Assembly (NCBI GenBank): GCA_905182985.1 | Contig: CAJJDN010000044.1 | Location: 270,708-334,707, forward strand | Origin: Paramecium sonneborni | Lineage: Eukaryota > Ciliophora > Oligohymenophorea > Peniculida > Parameciidae | Direction of reading: 5' to 3' | DNA length: 64,000 bases | Shown: positions 25,494-39,438 of the stretch, piece by piece | Layout: each line of letters opens with the position of its first letter | Position numbering within the stretch: the stretch's first letter is position 1 | Made by a program: the position numbers and the translations under genes | Notes under the pieces: model-generated | Told to the model about the DNA's origin: nothing | The model's input: only the letters and a program-made list of their open reading frames with translations | Database searches by the model: none

Positions 25494-25627
25494 ATTAAAA
25501 TTAGAACTATACTTAAATCACTAAAATAATCAATTAAATTGTTTATTTATATTTTATACAACAACTATGTCTTTTCTTTATTTTTATTCATCATTATTTT
25601 ACATATTTAACTAAATAAAATTTTCAA

Positions 25628-28600
25628 ATGAGAAGTTAAGACAATTCAAAATTAAATATAAGTGTTCAAATCAAAGAGAATAGTTTTATTAAAGGACGTA
25701 AATTAGACTCTTTTACTAATACTCCTTTAGTAATAAACTCTCGAGAACATCCTTAATATGGAAATATAGCCAAACAAGAAGAAAATGATATACTGTTAGG
25801 CAATTTAATCAATCGGCCAACTAAAGTCAAAACAAAAAAGAAAAAAAAGAAGAAAGCATTGAATACTAAACTTAGTGCTCCTGTGACTAAAGCATCATAA
25901 GAAAAACTAGAAAAACCTTCTAAACCTAAAAAGGCTCTCAATACTAGTATGAATAAACTTTAAAAATAAAAAAAAGTATTCACTGTTCATACAACTCCTT
26001 TATTTAATTGGGGAGTTAATTAGGAAAGACTAAAAAATTATTTCTTAAATGAATAATTGAAATAAAGAAATGTTTAAGAAACTATGTTAAAAAGAATTAA
26101 CAAAACTGATTTAGATATTAAATAAAGAAGAGATCAATTAGGAGTTTCTTTTTTAAATAATATCTCATTAGATAAATTTATTAAAAAGAAAAGTAATAAA
26201 TTATTTTTTATATCTCATAGAATTAAACAAATCATTAACTCCAACAAAGAAGGATACTAAAAAACCGAAATTTCAGATCAACTAAGAAGAAATTAGAAAA
26301 TATAAGGAATTCAAATAGAAAATGATAATGATAGCAAAATAAGAATTGAAAAAAAAGGAATATGAGAGACAATTTAAAATTCATCAAAATTTATAAAATC
26401 TCAATGATTATATAAGATCAAGAAATAGAAGTCTTTCAGTTGGAGATACAAAATAAAGAAGAAAAAATAGAACTGCATCAACTTATGGAATTATTTATGA
26501 AGATTAAAAAGAAAATATTATATCGGATAGATATCAAGAAAATAAAAAGAGAAAAGTTTTATTGTAATTTAAAAATTAATCTGATAAATCTAAATTAGTA
26601 TAATCATCAAATCATGAATCAATGAGACAGCCTTGTTCATCAATATATCAATATATGAGCAATTCAAGTAGTGCAAATATTCCAAATGAAAGTGATCCAG
26701 AGCAAGATTTTGCTAATTTTGATAATAGTTTTTATAGTTAGAAGATAATTACTTTAGGAGAAGATAAAGATGAAATAATGAGTTCACAAAGAGATTGGGA
26801 TGAATAAGATATTAAAGAAATTGAAGAGATAAGATCAATTGAATAAGCAGCAAGTAAATATAGTGAGAAAAGATAAAAATCTTAAACAGATGAATAAGCA
26901 GCAATAAAAATTTAAAAAGTTTGGAGAAAATATAAAACAAGATAGATTTTAAGTTATTATTAAGATTATTTTAAAAAAGAAGAAGAATAAGCTGAATTTA
27001 ATTTAAATGATTTACATTAAAGTTAAATTCAAGAGTTGATAAAAATGGGTTATATAAAGGTAGATTCAAAAGGACAAATTTAACTTATTGAGCAGGATAA
27101 AAGTGAAAAATCATCTGATTCTTCATTATAAAATAAGAAAAAGAAATCTAAAAATTATATAGTAGATTTACCTTAAGCTTAAAAATAAATTTATGATGCT
27201 AATGCTTATCAAGATTATATTGAAGGTTTTAGTGATTCAAAAGATAGTGAAGGAAAGAAATCAACAGAAAAAAAATAATTTTTATCAGCTATTTCAGAAT
27301 AATAAGAAATGGAAAACTGTAGAGAAAGTACAGAAAAGAATTCATTAATTATGAATTAATAAATAACTTTTAAAAAGAAAAAGAGATTATCGATTGATGT
27401 TGATGAAATTGAAAAAGAATATTAGAATTAATAATAATAGGTTGATATAGGAGAAATAAGATGTGCTATTGGTTCTGAATCTTTAATTAAGAGTTTATCT
27501 TAAGAAGATTAAACATTTAATTAAGAAAAGAGTATTTTTGAATAATCTTCTTTCTAGGATTTTGTATAACTTAAATTTAAAGAATTGATGTCCAGAGATA
27601 AAATGGATGAATTGATAGCAATGAGAGAAAAGGTTTTGGAAGAAAGACATAAATAATAAATTAAAACAATAAATGAAGCTTATGAAAATAAATAGATTTC
27701 TCCTAAGACTTATGATTAATAGAATAGAAAACTAGAAAAATGGGTGACTAAACAAAGAAAGGATTTAGAAAAGAAGAAAAATGAAATTATTAAAGGTCAA
27801 CAAAGTACTTATGAGACTGTGATGAAGACTTAAAGAGATCTTTTATTTATGAAATAAATTTCTTAAACTAATTCACAATCTTACATAAAAATTATTGATA
27901 GTTTTAGTTAAGAATCTGTTTTGTATTCAGAATAATCATTAAGAAATAGTATTATAGAAATACAAAATTAGAATTTACTTTAATTATAATAATAACTACC
28001 ATAAAGATCATCCTTATTAAGTGAAGAAGATCTAAGTAAATCATAAAATTTTGATGATGAAGTGATGTTTAAAAATAATTCAAGTCCATCTAGTCATTAA
28101 TATGCAGATTATGAACCAGAACCATCATTCAATCTATAATAATTAGCCTAATCTCAAGTATTAAGAGTATCAGATATAGTTAGAGATTAATCTAAAATGT
28201 CTGAAAAGTAAGCAGAATCATACTCTATTTTAATTTCTAATATGCTTATAGTTTAAGAAATTTAATTATTATGCCAAGAACTTGGTAGAAACAATATTGA
28301 TATATTTGAATAAGTTACTAAAGCCTAAATTAATAGACCTTAATCATAATTATAAACCTCTTATGGAACAAATCAGCCTAAAGGTTTTAAAACAGGAATC
28401 CCATAAGTAAAGACTTATTTAACTCATCTTACAGAATTCATGCTTTGTAATTATAAAGATGAAGTTTTGGCTAAAATAAATGTTCCATTAGGACCATCTT
28501 CAAAAGATATGTTAAGATTTTTGCATCCTGTTTCTGATTCAACAATTGTTTCAGATGAGGAAAGTAATTAAAATGAAAACTATTTATAAAATATCATTAT

Positions 28601-29143
28601 GACAGCAGAGTTATTTGGAACTTTTGAAAGATTTTTATTAAATGAATCAATTCTAAAAAGTTAAACTTCTTAATTACTTGAATTAGAACATATTCATAAT
28701 AAAGCAATTTTCGATGCTTTGAATGAAGCTTTAGATTATTATAGACCTTATGGAATGGCAGGATAACCCTACGCTTGGAAATGTGATGCTGCTAGATTAT
28801 AATTTCGAGAAAAAACTTTAAATGAAATGCCAAATATTATTAAATCTAGCTTAGATAAAGTTCTAGAATGGTGTCATTATTTAGTTGGCTTTTTAATTGA
28901 TAAAGAAGATTGTCCATATCCTAAAATGTTGATGTTTGATTAAGAATGTTTAGCATAAATAAAAGAAGATAGAATGATTAGAATGCTCTCTGCAGAAGTA
29001 TTTTTATTAATTAAATTCTTTAGGTTGAAGAAAATGAAGATAGATGGATAAGTTATGATGAAGAATATACAGTAGTTGCTATCGATTTATCTGATTTGAT
29101 TTTTGATCACTTACTTGAAGAATTACTTTAAGAAATTCATTGA
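25628..29143 (+). CDS. Large IQ-motif protein with DUF4378-like C-terminus
   Basis: About 1,153 residues after removing introns of 28 nt (near 26192) and 26 nt (near 29000). The N-terminus is basic with a Lys-rich cluster near residue 60. One IQ motif (AAIKIQKVWRKYKTRQ) lies around residue 430, indicating calmodulin or light-chain binding. A long acidic, Ser-rich and coiled-coil middle follows. The last 250 residues contain an IFDALNEALDYY segment and end with VEENEDRWISYDEEY then LSDLIFDHLLEELLQEIH. These resemble the DUF4378 module found at the C-terminus of CEP350-type centrosomal and plant TRM proteins. Inference: a basal-body or cytoskeletal scaffold. The DUF4378 assignment rests on pattern recall, not a profile search. 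Confidence 0.85.
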
Positions 29144-29243
29144 TTTTAATTATTATTTTAAAATAATTAATTAGTAAAAAAGAATCTAAACTCATATTTC
29201 TTATTTTAATATTTTTTTTATATTTTTCCAATTAACATTATAC

Positions 29244-31989
29244 TCAAATGATAATTTTGTTAGTCTTTGTAGTTTCATAGTATATTTCATTAAATTTGAA
29301 CTAAAGATTCCTTCCTAATTTTTATATCTTGTAAAAAACTTGTATCCTCTTATTCTAAATGATCTAAAACCCATTCCTCTTGTAAGTTTGAATATATACC
29401 AACATCTTTTTGTTATTAATCTGAACATCTGAACATTCTGTACAAATAAATTTTATATCCATAGAATCTTCATCACTTTATTCTAAGTGCAATTCTTCAA
29501 AATATTATTTTATCTCTTTAAATTTTACTATGTTTAATTACATTTATTTCATCTTTCTATAAATCTAGTGTTTGCAAATAAATCTTTATAATTAATTTGT
29601 ATTTGACGATTCCAAAAATTCAAAAATTAGATAACAATTTTCTTCATTAAATTGTATTTGAGTTAATGGAATGTCTATTTATAGAACAATTATTTTATCA
29701 AATAATTATGTAATACAACATTAGTATGATTTAAGACAAAGATGGCTTAAATCCAATTATAACTCATACCATTTTTTACAATTTTTTTCATTACATTTTG
29801 AAAGCTAATAAAATAGAGCTAAATTTATTTTTAGCTTAGAACTATAAATATTAAGAATAATTAATGGTAGTATTTTTATTAAATATTTATGATAATGCAG
29901 ATCTAAATTTTTCAAATTATTCAATAAAAATCCAAACCCATTACAATTAACGTAACTATTATTCTTTAATGTTACTAAGTGAAGGACTTTTTATTTCAAA
30001 AGTGATTTTAATATTTTTTTAAACAAACTCCATAATTTAAGATAAAACACTATTATGGTTAATTTTTGTAATATCTAAAAAATCATCTAAAATTAGATTA
30101 AAATTTGTTTTAGTTATGGATTTCATTGACAACTAAAGTTGGAAAATATCTAATTCAAATTAAAGTAATTCTTCATATTAATTTTTCACTTAAATAAAAT
30201 CCTTACAAATTGTTTAATTATCTTATGTTAGGTTTAAGAGATTTTAATGCTCGTAAACTTTAATTTTATTCTTCTTTATATTCTATATTCATCGAATTTT
30301 CCAAGAATGAGTTAACATCATTTAGTATACACTATTATTTTGGATAAATTTCATTATAACATTTTTTAAATAGAGAATAAAAATTTTCAAATTCTTTTTA
30401 AGCTTTAAAATCTCTTATCTCTAAATATAGGATAATTATGGTTACAAATTTTTAATTTATTCCAATTCTTATTCTATAAGATTGTGAAATACTTACTTAA
30501 ATCTATTTAAAGATTGGTTTACGTGCTTAATATTCTATGTAAAATGCATAATATTTAATAAACTTTTCTACTATTGGTTAAGTTCTTTATATAAGTTTAT
30601 TAAATAAAGCCAAGATTCTTGTTATAAATCTTATTTTAACTTAGTTAATATATTATTGAGTAATTTAATATAGTTCATTGTAATATATTTTTAAAATTTC
30701 TTAACATGGTTTAATAAGATGGATTATAAAGTCTAGGCTGTTTTAATATCAAATTATATTTTTTCAAACTCTAGCAAACATTTATTATAAACCTTATGTC
30801 TTATGACGTGAAAAAATTCATAATTATTGATGTTAAGAGACTTAAATTATATGTAGTAAGCTTTAACTAATTTTAAATTATTTCCAACTTTAATAATAAA
30901 TTACTAACCTGTTAATTAACTTTCGACATATAAATAAAATTCAGTGACACAATCCAAACTCTTTGCTTAATCCAATAAATATTTCATTTTATCGATAATA
31001 GATAAAGATAATCGAATTTATTCAATAATTTAAGCATAATTCACAATCTATTAACTTGTTTCTTTTTAAAAATGAAAAAAATAAATTGATGCTCTACTTT
31101 CTAATATGAGCATTTGCTAAGATTTTTATTATTCGAATTAAGGATATTTTTAGATAAGTTAAATCAAACCTTAGCAAACTTATTTATATTAATGATAATT
31201 CTAGCTTATGTGCATTAATCTTTTTTTTTCTGAAATAATTTATTCAAATTCTTTTGCATGCATTTCAATAGATGAATATATCTATAATGATAATGATGTA
31301 AATTCTGCTTCAGAAGTATCTTTAGATGAATTTATAATAGATTTTTCAACTGAATTTTCATAATTAGATTAATGATTTTACTATTATTATTAAACAGAAA
31401 CTGACATTACTCTTCCAAATGTTGATACTTCCATCAAAATGTCTCTTAATTCCAATTAAATTGATTCAAGTTAATTGAAATTATACTTTATTGATCTACT
31501 TAATTCAGAATATTTTGATACATTATTAGATTACTTAATTTCATTTATTAAATGATTCATTTATTCAATACATCTTTGTTTATTAGATTTCATCTTTGCG
31601 TGTTTCTCAATAATTGATTAGACAATACGAGCATCTAACTTTAACTTTAGTCTTAATTTCTCTCCTTCAATCTCTAATTATTCATAAAATTATTATTATT
31701 AAACAGATTAATTTAATTAACTATTTTCTAATTTCAAGTTGATTTATTATGGTTATCTAAATAATATTAGAAATTAGTCTAAATCATTTGGGGTAAAAAT
31801 CTGAAGTTCATTTAATACTTATTTAGACTTATCTAATTAATTTGAATTTCTTAATTAACTATTTAATTGAAGATTTTTTTAAATAGTTGATTACTCAAAT
31901 ATTCTTGGAACTTAGACAGATTCAATTTAATTTAAATATGGATTTTAAGTAGTATCCTCAAAAATTTTTTTCTTTTAGTTGATGCTCAT
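29244..31989 (-). CDS. Coiled-coil protein with unresolved frame in its 3' half
   Basis: Starts at ATG 31989 (MSINQKKKIFEDTT...) and reads as one frame for about 450 codons of Gln/Glu/Leu-rich helical sequence to about 30510. A 23-nt intron there (GTAAGT...TATAG) moves to the next frame (KEFENFYSLFKKC, LNDVNSFLENSM). Two further frame changes are needed, near 30220 and near 29780. No standard 20-30 nt intron explains them; the only GT...AG options are 37 nt and 49 nt. After the last change the frame is clean to TGA 29244-29246, passing KEIKQYFEELHLEQSDEDS. Either the gene has unusual introns or it has begun to decay. No family is recognised. Confidence 0.55.
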
Positions 31990-32324
31990 AAAATTTATTT
32001 ACAAAATAAATATAATTATGTAAAAAATTAACAGAATATTTTATTAAAACGTAAGTAAGATCATTATTATCTTTAAATTTGGAGATAAAAGCAGATTTGA
32101 AGTTTCTAAGTAGATTTAATTTTTTGAAAATTATACTTATTTAACACTGTTAATTTTAAATGGATATATTACATAAATGAGTTTAGAATTGATTAGTTAA
32201 ATTGATTTTTTAAAAGTATCCTTCTCAGTAATTTTATGACCAATCATTAATTATAAAAAAAGCACTGCAACTATCCTATTTCAAAGAAAATATTGTTTAA
32301 TTAAAATGAAAAAGAAAAAATATA
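31990..32324. other. Intergenic region between divergent genes
   Basis: About 335 bp between two divergently transcribed starts. It should hold both promoters. No further structure is seen. Confidence 0.5.
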
Positions 32325-32833
32325 ATGGAATAACTTCCAAAAGGTATTATATCCTAATACTTAAAGCCACTGTATAGTAATTCATTAAATCTATAACAAA
32401 TGGAGATATGAAATGCTCAAATGAATTTGTAACATAAGTAATGTCAATGGCTAAGGAATATATTCAATAAGTTTCTGATTAAGCGAATACTATTTGTTTG
32501 GAAAATGGGAAAAAAACAATATCAGGAGAGTTTTTTTATAAAGCCATTTAAAAACTAAGGTTAGAGGGCTAAATTCAGTTTCTAAAAGAAATTGAAGAAG
32601 AAATTAAAGAGGAGGTTAATGTAAAATTTTGATGCTATGTAAAGGTGAAAAATTAAAATAAAGCAAGATTTCAAGACGAAGATCATTTGAGGTAGCTAGA
32701 AGAATAGCAAAAAGAATTATATGAAAAAGCCAAATTAGAAAATAATAAACATATTGTTGATGATGAAGATAATAGTAAGCCTAGAAAAACTTTAAATTTA
32801 CAATTTGATTAAGAAGAAGAAGATCCATAATGA
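32325..32833 (+). CDS. Histone-fold protein of the NC2-beta (DR1) / POLE3 class
   Basis: 153 residues after removing introns of 23 and 24 nt. The first 90 residues are a histone fold: LPKATVQQFIKSITNG, a central helix with EFVTQVMSMAKEYIQQVSDQ, then GKKTISGEFFYKAIQKL. The KKTIS motif is typical of the CBF/NF-Y/NC2 and POLE3 families. A charged helical and acidic C-terminus (ending QEEEDPQ) resembles the acidic tail of POLE3/CHRAC17 as much as NC2-beta. It should dimerise with an NC2-alpha or POLE4 partner and act either in transcription repression at TBP or in chromatin and polymerase-epsilon complexes. The sequence alone does not decide between them. Confidence 0.88.
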
Positions 32834-32927
32834 AAAAAATTTATTATAAAACAACAAAGTATAAGAAATTTTCTTTCAGTGAATTTAATGATGATAGATG
32901 CTTTGTGCTAAGGAGGAAAGACCATCT

Positions 32928-33671
32928 TCATTAATTTCCATAATTTCTATTATTATAGAATTTCATACCACTCATATTTAAAGGAGGAGAGTTATCATTC
33001 ATATATTATTTACGAACTTCTATGAATTCTTATTAGTAATTTTTTAGTAATTAAGGCAAATCATTTTTATGAGAAGTCATTGAGAAATCCTAAGCACATT
33101 TTGGGGTAATTATTTTAAATTCTTACTTTTGCTATTTATAATGTTATTCTCTTATATTTTTTTTCAACTTTTAAAAATCTGTGCTTTTAGCTGATTCTTT
33201 ATTTATCGAATTAAATTCTTAAGCTTAATTATTGCTTCCTTTGATTTGTAAACTCTTTTTTTCAGGTGATGAATTAATTTTATTTGTAATTCTAAATTAT
33301 TATTTTTCTGGTCTTTTTGGAATAACTATAATTTTCTTTTCTTGTTGGACTGCTAATTATTTTTAAATTAATTTAACAGGACTGCCATTCTTTATTCATA
33401 AAATAATGATTTATACATTATATTGAAATATTTTTTGTTGATTTGGTGTTATACTTCTAATTTAAATAACTTTGTTATCTTTAGATAAAAGAGGTTCTTA
33501 TTGATATTTCCTTTGATTTTGATGTTATGATAGAGTTGCTTTCCTAGGGATTAAAGGTGATTTATTAATTTGGGCTAAATTGCTAGAGTTTGGCCTAATT
33601 GAAATCTCGGAATTTTGATTCTGAACAATAGATTAATCAAATTCAATCTTTTGGGTTTATTTTCTTTTCAT
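32928..33671 (-). CDS. Basic Gln/Asn/Ser-rich protein, unknown function
   Basis: 238 residues after removing a 27-nt intron near 33390-33416. It starts MKRKQTQKIEFDQSIVQN. The N-terminal half is low complexity with several Ser-Pro or Thr-Pro sites (NKSPLIPRK, RSITPNQQ, NNGSPVK) that could be targets of proline-directed kinases. The C-terminal half ends NMSGMKFYNNRNYGNQ. There is no membrane segment and no recognised domain. The clean splice and length divisible by three support a real gene. Confidence 0.7.
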
Positions 33672-34202
33672 AATCTTTTGATTAATTACAAAAAAAGAAT
33701 TATAAAAAATTGTATAAATATATTTTTCAGAATTATCAAATTCAGAAAGTTAATTATATTAATACATAATGTTAATAGTATAAATTCAATAAGAGTTGAT
33801 AATATATTAATGATGCTCAATTTTTCGATTCATTTGATGATTTAAATTGAAAATAAAGTAAAAAAATAACTCCACACAAGGACTGTAAAAAATATATTAT
33901 TAACAAAATTGTACTACGATTATAAATATTTAACTTAACATGATAAATTAGAGAAGTTCAATCTAATTACTCCTATTGCTTTGAGAAGATTTGGGAGAGT
34001 ACTTAAATCTTATTAAAAAATAACAAAAAAATGAGTTGAAGGGAGCATTGTTAAAATATTAATATTTTTTTGTATACATAATATATGTTTAATCATTTTG
34101 AGATTGATATGCAACAAAGGTAATGTAAGTAGAGTTGTTTCTAAGTCTAATTTTAGGAGTTTTGGATTGAAATTGATCGTGGAAATATAAAATATTAATT
34201 AT
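33672..34202. other. Intergenic region, with a possible upstream exon of the kinase gene
   Basis: About 530 bp between divergent genes. From ATG 34109, a 37-nt GT...TAG intron would join MQQRSFGLKLIVEIQNINY in frame to the kinase start at 34203. This is a possible N-terminal extension, but the intron would be long for this genome. Confidence 0.35.
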
Positions 34203-35312
<1,110 letters not shown>

Positions 35313-35468
35313 ATTAACAAATGTTAAAATATTATTAATGAGTAAATTGTTCTCTTACAAATTTATTCTTTCTTTTTATTTATTGAATAGATTGATAAAT
35401 AATAATAAGATTATTTAAAGATTCTAATGTTATTTTTAATTTGTAATAACTTGATTAAGGTATATTAA

Positions 35469-36558
35469 TCATCTTCCAGACCAAGAGGCGACTTATTTCT
35501 TGAACATGATAATAACTTATTCTAAAATGGCATTTTCTTCATCTCTTTTAGCTTTGGCTTCAGCATAATCAGCTCTCTTATTTTCTAAGTCAGTTTGGGC
35601 TTAATCAAGAGCATCTTATGATTCTTATAAAATGATTTTAGATTTGGCTTATTAGGCTAAGGCTGCTTAGATTTACTAATAATTAATATATATATAATAT
35701 TTACAGTAGCTAATCTATCAGCATAAACTTGTTTTCTTTCATATTCAACCTTTAAGTTTGAAACTTCAGCTTCACTTAATGAAACCCATCCAGCCAATTC
35801 CCATGAAGCATTAATTTCATTTACTTCCAAGGCTTCAAGAGATGCTTATAAGTTTGATTCAAGTGATTCAAGAACTGAAAGAACTCTTTCAGCTAATGTA
35901 GCACCTCTGCTTACTCCTTCCTCTTATTTATTTTAAGCTAAATTCAAGAATGTTTTAACTTCATGTTCGTTAAATAGATTGCTATAAGCTTTAAGTTTCT
36001 CTGCGACACTTTAAGTTTTTTCTTATACTAATTCAAATGAATCACCATTTATTATATAACCAGCAACATCTTGTTTTAATACTCTAACAACTTCAAGAGC
36101 TTCTCGATTTTGCTTTATTGATCTCACAAACAATTAATTGCTAAGACATTATTCATCAAGAAGAACTCCAATCTTTCTATTTATTTCATCTTATCTTTAT
36201 TCATTCCAAGCAAGATAATTCTTTGTATCTGATAATTCTTATTCAAATTAAGCTCTATTTTCAACTGATTACTAGAAAAGCTTTTAGTTGAGTAACTTGA
36301 TTTTTGTGAATTATTCAATTGTTCTATATTTATTAATTAATAATACTATGCACCAATCCATTCATCAGTTTCATTCTTTTAATCTGCTGCAAATTAAGCG
36401 TCTTTATTTGATTGTACAAGATCATTCAATAGACCAAAAACTGTATCTATGGCATCCATAGCCTTTGTTCCTGTTTAAAGAAAGGCCATTATTTGATCAT
36501 GTGTTGATGTTGCAGAAGCTATGCTCACTAACAACAAGATTGCTAAAGTGGCTTTCAT
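35469..36558 (-). CDS. Secreted coiled-coil protein, probable trichocyst matrix protein
   Basis: 345 residues after introns of 23 and 29 nt. A signal peptide (MKATLAILLLVSIASA) is followed by almost continuous helix with Glu/Lys/Gln heptads. It has one central Cys region (VLLDEQCLSNQLFVRSIK) and an Ala-rich coiled coil near the C-terminus (RADYAEAKAKRDEENAILEQ) that ends in a short basic tail. This is the build of the trichocyst matrix proteins, which enter the secretory pathway, are cleaved and crystallise in the trichocyst core. The family assignment is by architecture; no diagnostic motif was matched. Confidence 0.65.
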
Positions 36559-36990
36559 TTATTTATATTATTATTAATCATAGATGCTTCTCAAAATATT
36601 TATTCTCAAAAACGGGTAGTAAAGTATGTTCATCTTTTATCTATTGACTTTTAATCATAAATATCTAAACACATAGGTCCTTAATTTCTTATTAATATTT
36701 CCCTGTTCATTCATCACTATCTAAATTAATCATGACTCAATCATTTCTTTACAAATAGAAAAACTTAAATAATACATTTCCTAAATAATCACTCATATCT
36801 ATTTTATAAAAACTACTACTAAAAATGTTGACTTTTATAAATATTAGATTACGAGCTTCAAATCTTTTAACTATAAAAAAATTTATATTTTAAATCATTT
36901 ATAAACAAACTCAAATATAGTACTTGCAAAATCTACTTGAAATACAGTATTTAAATACTCTTTTATAATTAAAATAAAATCATTTAATGT
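36559..36990. other. Intergenic, upstream of the duplicated block
   Basis: About 430 bp with nothing recognisable. Confidence 0.4.
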
Positions 36991-37812
36991 TTCAATAATG
37001 AGCAATATAATTAAATACTAGAGGATTAGTTTCGATTTCAATAGTAAATATTTTTAATTGGATATAAAATTATTATTTAATTATAAAACTGTTCTTCTTT
37101 TATGCTCTGAACAATTTATTTTATTTACGCTTTTTAATAAAGAATAAATTCATAGAACTTAAGTTTTTGTGAAAATTAAATCTATTAAGAGTGATTATAA
37201 CATAAAACCCTAAAGATTTTTATATGTTTTTTCCAAGATTACACACTGATTAGATGATAAAGTTATTATATAGTGAACTAAAAAAAAGTTAAAAGAAAAT
37301 TATAAAAATTATATTATTTTAATCGCAATGATAAAATTTTGTTCTAACAGAATAGAGCTCAATTAACTTTAGCTTGAAATTCTAATAAGCTTGAACTACT
37401 TTACATATATTAAAATTATTTAAATCAAATCTCCTATGTCATATTGCTTCATAAATAGATCTTAATTATTATCTAAATCATGGTTGCTTTAATAACCTAT
37501 TAATTAGTATTCATAGTTATTTGATTTAACAAAAAGAGAAAAATATTCAAACTAAAAAGTTTTTCTAGCAAAATCATTTAAATAATATTGTTTTGATTTA
37601 ACTGTTAATTCTTTCATTTTTTAAAATATGTTCAATAGGTACTCTTTTTAACTGAGTAATTTCTCGATCCAAATTTAAACAACTATTTTACCCTTTCTAT
37701 ACATTATATTTAATTTCATCTCTGAGAATCTATTTAATTTCTCTATTTAAGGAAAAAATAAAATTTATATGCTGTAATATCATATATTTTCTTAATTTGA
37801 TACATATCTATT
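36991..37812. repeat. Left copy of an 822-bp exact duplication flanking the gap
   Basis: Identical by eye over its whole length to 38295-39116, and ends exactly where the run of N begins. The minus strand contains coding-like stretches (for example LNREIKQILRDEIKYNVQKG and NDFARKTFQFEYF) in two frames. No complete gene could be rebuilt, so a gene fragment or relic is present. Confidence 0.95.
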
Positions 37813-38294
37813 NNNNNNNNNNNNNNNNNNNNNNNNNNNNNNNNNNNNNNNNNNNNNNNNNNNNNNNNNNNNNNNNNNNNNNNNNNNNNNNNNNNNNNNN
37901 NNNNNNNNNNNNNNNNNNNNNNNNNNNNNNNNNNNNNNNNNNNNNNNNNNNNNNNNNNNNNNNNNNNNNNNNNNNNNNNNNNNNNNNNNNNNNNNNNNNN
38001 NNNNNNNNNNNNNNNNNNNNNNNNNNNNNNNNNNNNNNNNNNNNNNNNNNNNNNNNNNNNNNNNNNNNNNNNNNNNNNNNNNNNNNNNNNNNNNNNNNNN
38101 NNNNNNNNNNNNNNNNNNNNNNNNNNNNNNNNNNNNNNNNNNNNNNNNNNNNNNNNNNNNNNNNNNNNNNNNNNNNNNNNNNNNNNNNNNNNNNNNNNNN
38201 NNNNNNNNNNNNNNNNNNNNNNNNNNNNNNNNNNNNNNNNNNNNNNNNNNNNNNNNNNNNNNNNNNNNNNNNNNNNNNNNNNNNNNNNNNNNNN
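37813..38294. other. Assembly gap (482 N)
   Basis: Run of unknown bases. All open frames across it are artefacts. Confidence 1.
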
Positions 38295-39116
38295 TTCAAT
38301 AATGAGCAATATAATTAAATACTAGAGGATTAGTTTCGATTTCAATAGTAAATATTTTTAATTGGATATAAAATTATTATTTAATTATAAAACTGTTCTT
38401 CTTTTATGCTCTGAACAATTTATTTTATTTACGCTTTTTAATAAAGAATAAATTCATAGAACTTAAGTTTTTGTGAAAATTAAATCTATTAAGAGTGATT
38501 ATAACATAAAACCCTAAAGATTTTTATATGTTTTTTCCAAGATTACACACTGATTAGATGATAAAGTTATTATATAGTGAACTAAAAAAAAGTTAAAAGA
38601 AAATTATAAAAATTATATTATTTTAATCGCAATGATAAAATTTTGTTCTAACAGAATAGAGCTCAATTAACTTTAGCTTGAAATTCTAATAAGCTTGAAC
38701 TACTTTACATATATTAAAATTATTTAAATCAAATCTCCTATGTCATATTGCTTCATAAATAGATCTTAATTATTATCTAAATCATGGTTGCTTTAATAAC
38801 CTATTAATTAGTATTCATAGTTATTTGATTTAACAAAAAGAGAAAAATATTCAAACTAAAAAGTTTTTCTAGCAAAATCATTTAAATAATATTGTTTTGA
38901 TTTAACTGTTAATTCTTTCATTTTTTAAAATATGTTCAATAGGTACTCTTTTTAACTGAGTAATTTCTCGATCCAAATTTAAACAACTATTTTACCCTTT
39001 CTATACATTATATTTAATTTCATCTCTGAGAATCTATTTAATTTCTCTATTTAAGGAAAAAATAAAATTTATATGCTGTAATATCATATATTTTCTTAAT
39101 TTGATACATATCTATT
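38295..39116. repeat. Right copy of the 822-bp exact duplication
   Basis: Starts exactly where the N run ends and repeats 36991-37812. Beyond 39116 the minus strand continues into AT-rich sequence (to 39438) with no clear gene start. Confidence 0.95.
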
Positions 39117-39438
39117 TTAATACAAGTTAATTTTATCGTTTTAAATAGCAAACATCAAAAATTGATATGAATTTTAATTTATTGTAAGATTATCCTCTTA
39201 TTTCGAGGTCATTCTCTAATCAAGTAAAATTTTTAGTTTACCTTCTATATAAAAATTAATTCTTAATTCGAGTAAAAAAAGGATTTAAATGGATACTCTT
39301 ACTATTACAAAAAGATTTTTGATGAAAAAAAAAATTAATTTTTGTTTTTTGTTAAATTTTTTTGCTGATTATTCAACTTTATATATATTTTATTTGAATA
39401 TAATATATATTTTGATATTATAATATTTGTAGCATAAG

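Noticed and set aside
37743..38318. Open frames of 160-190 codons on both strands
   Set aside because: They consist almost wholly of N from the assembly gap.
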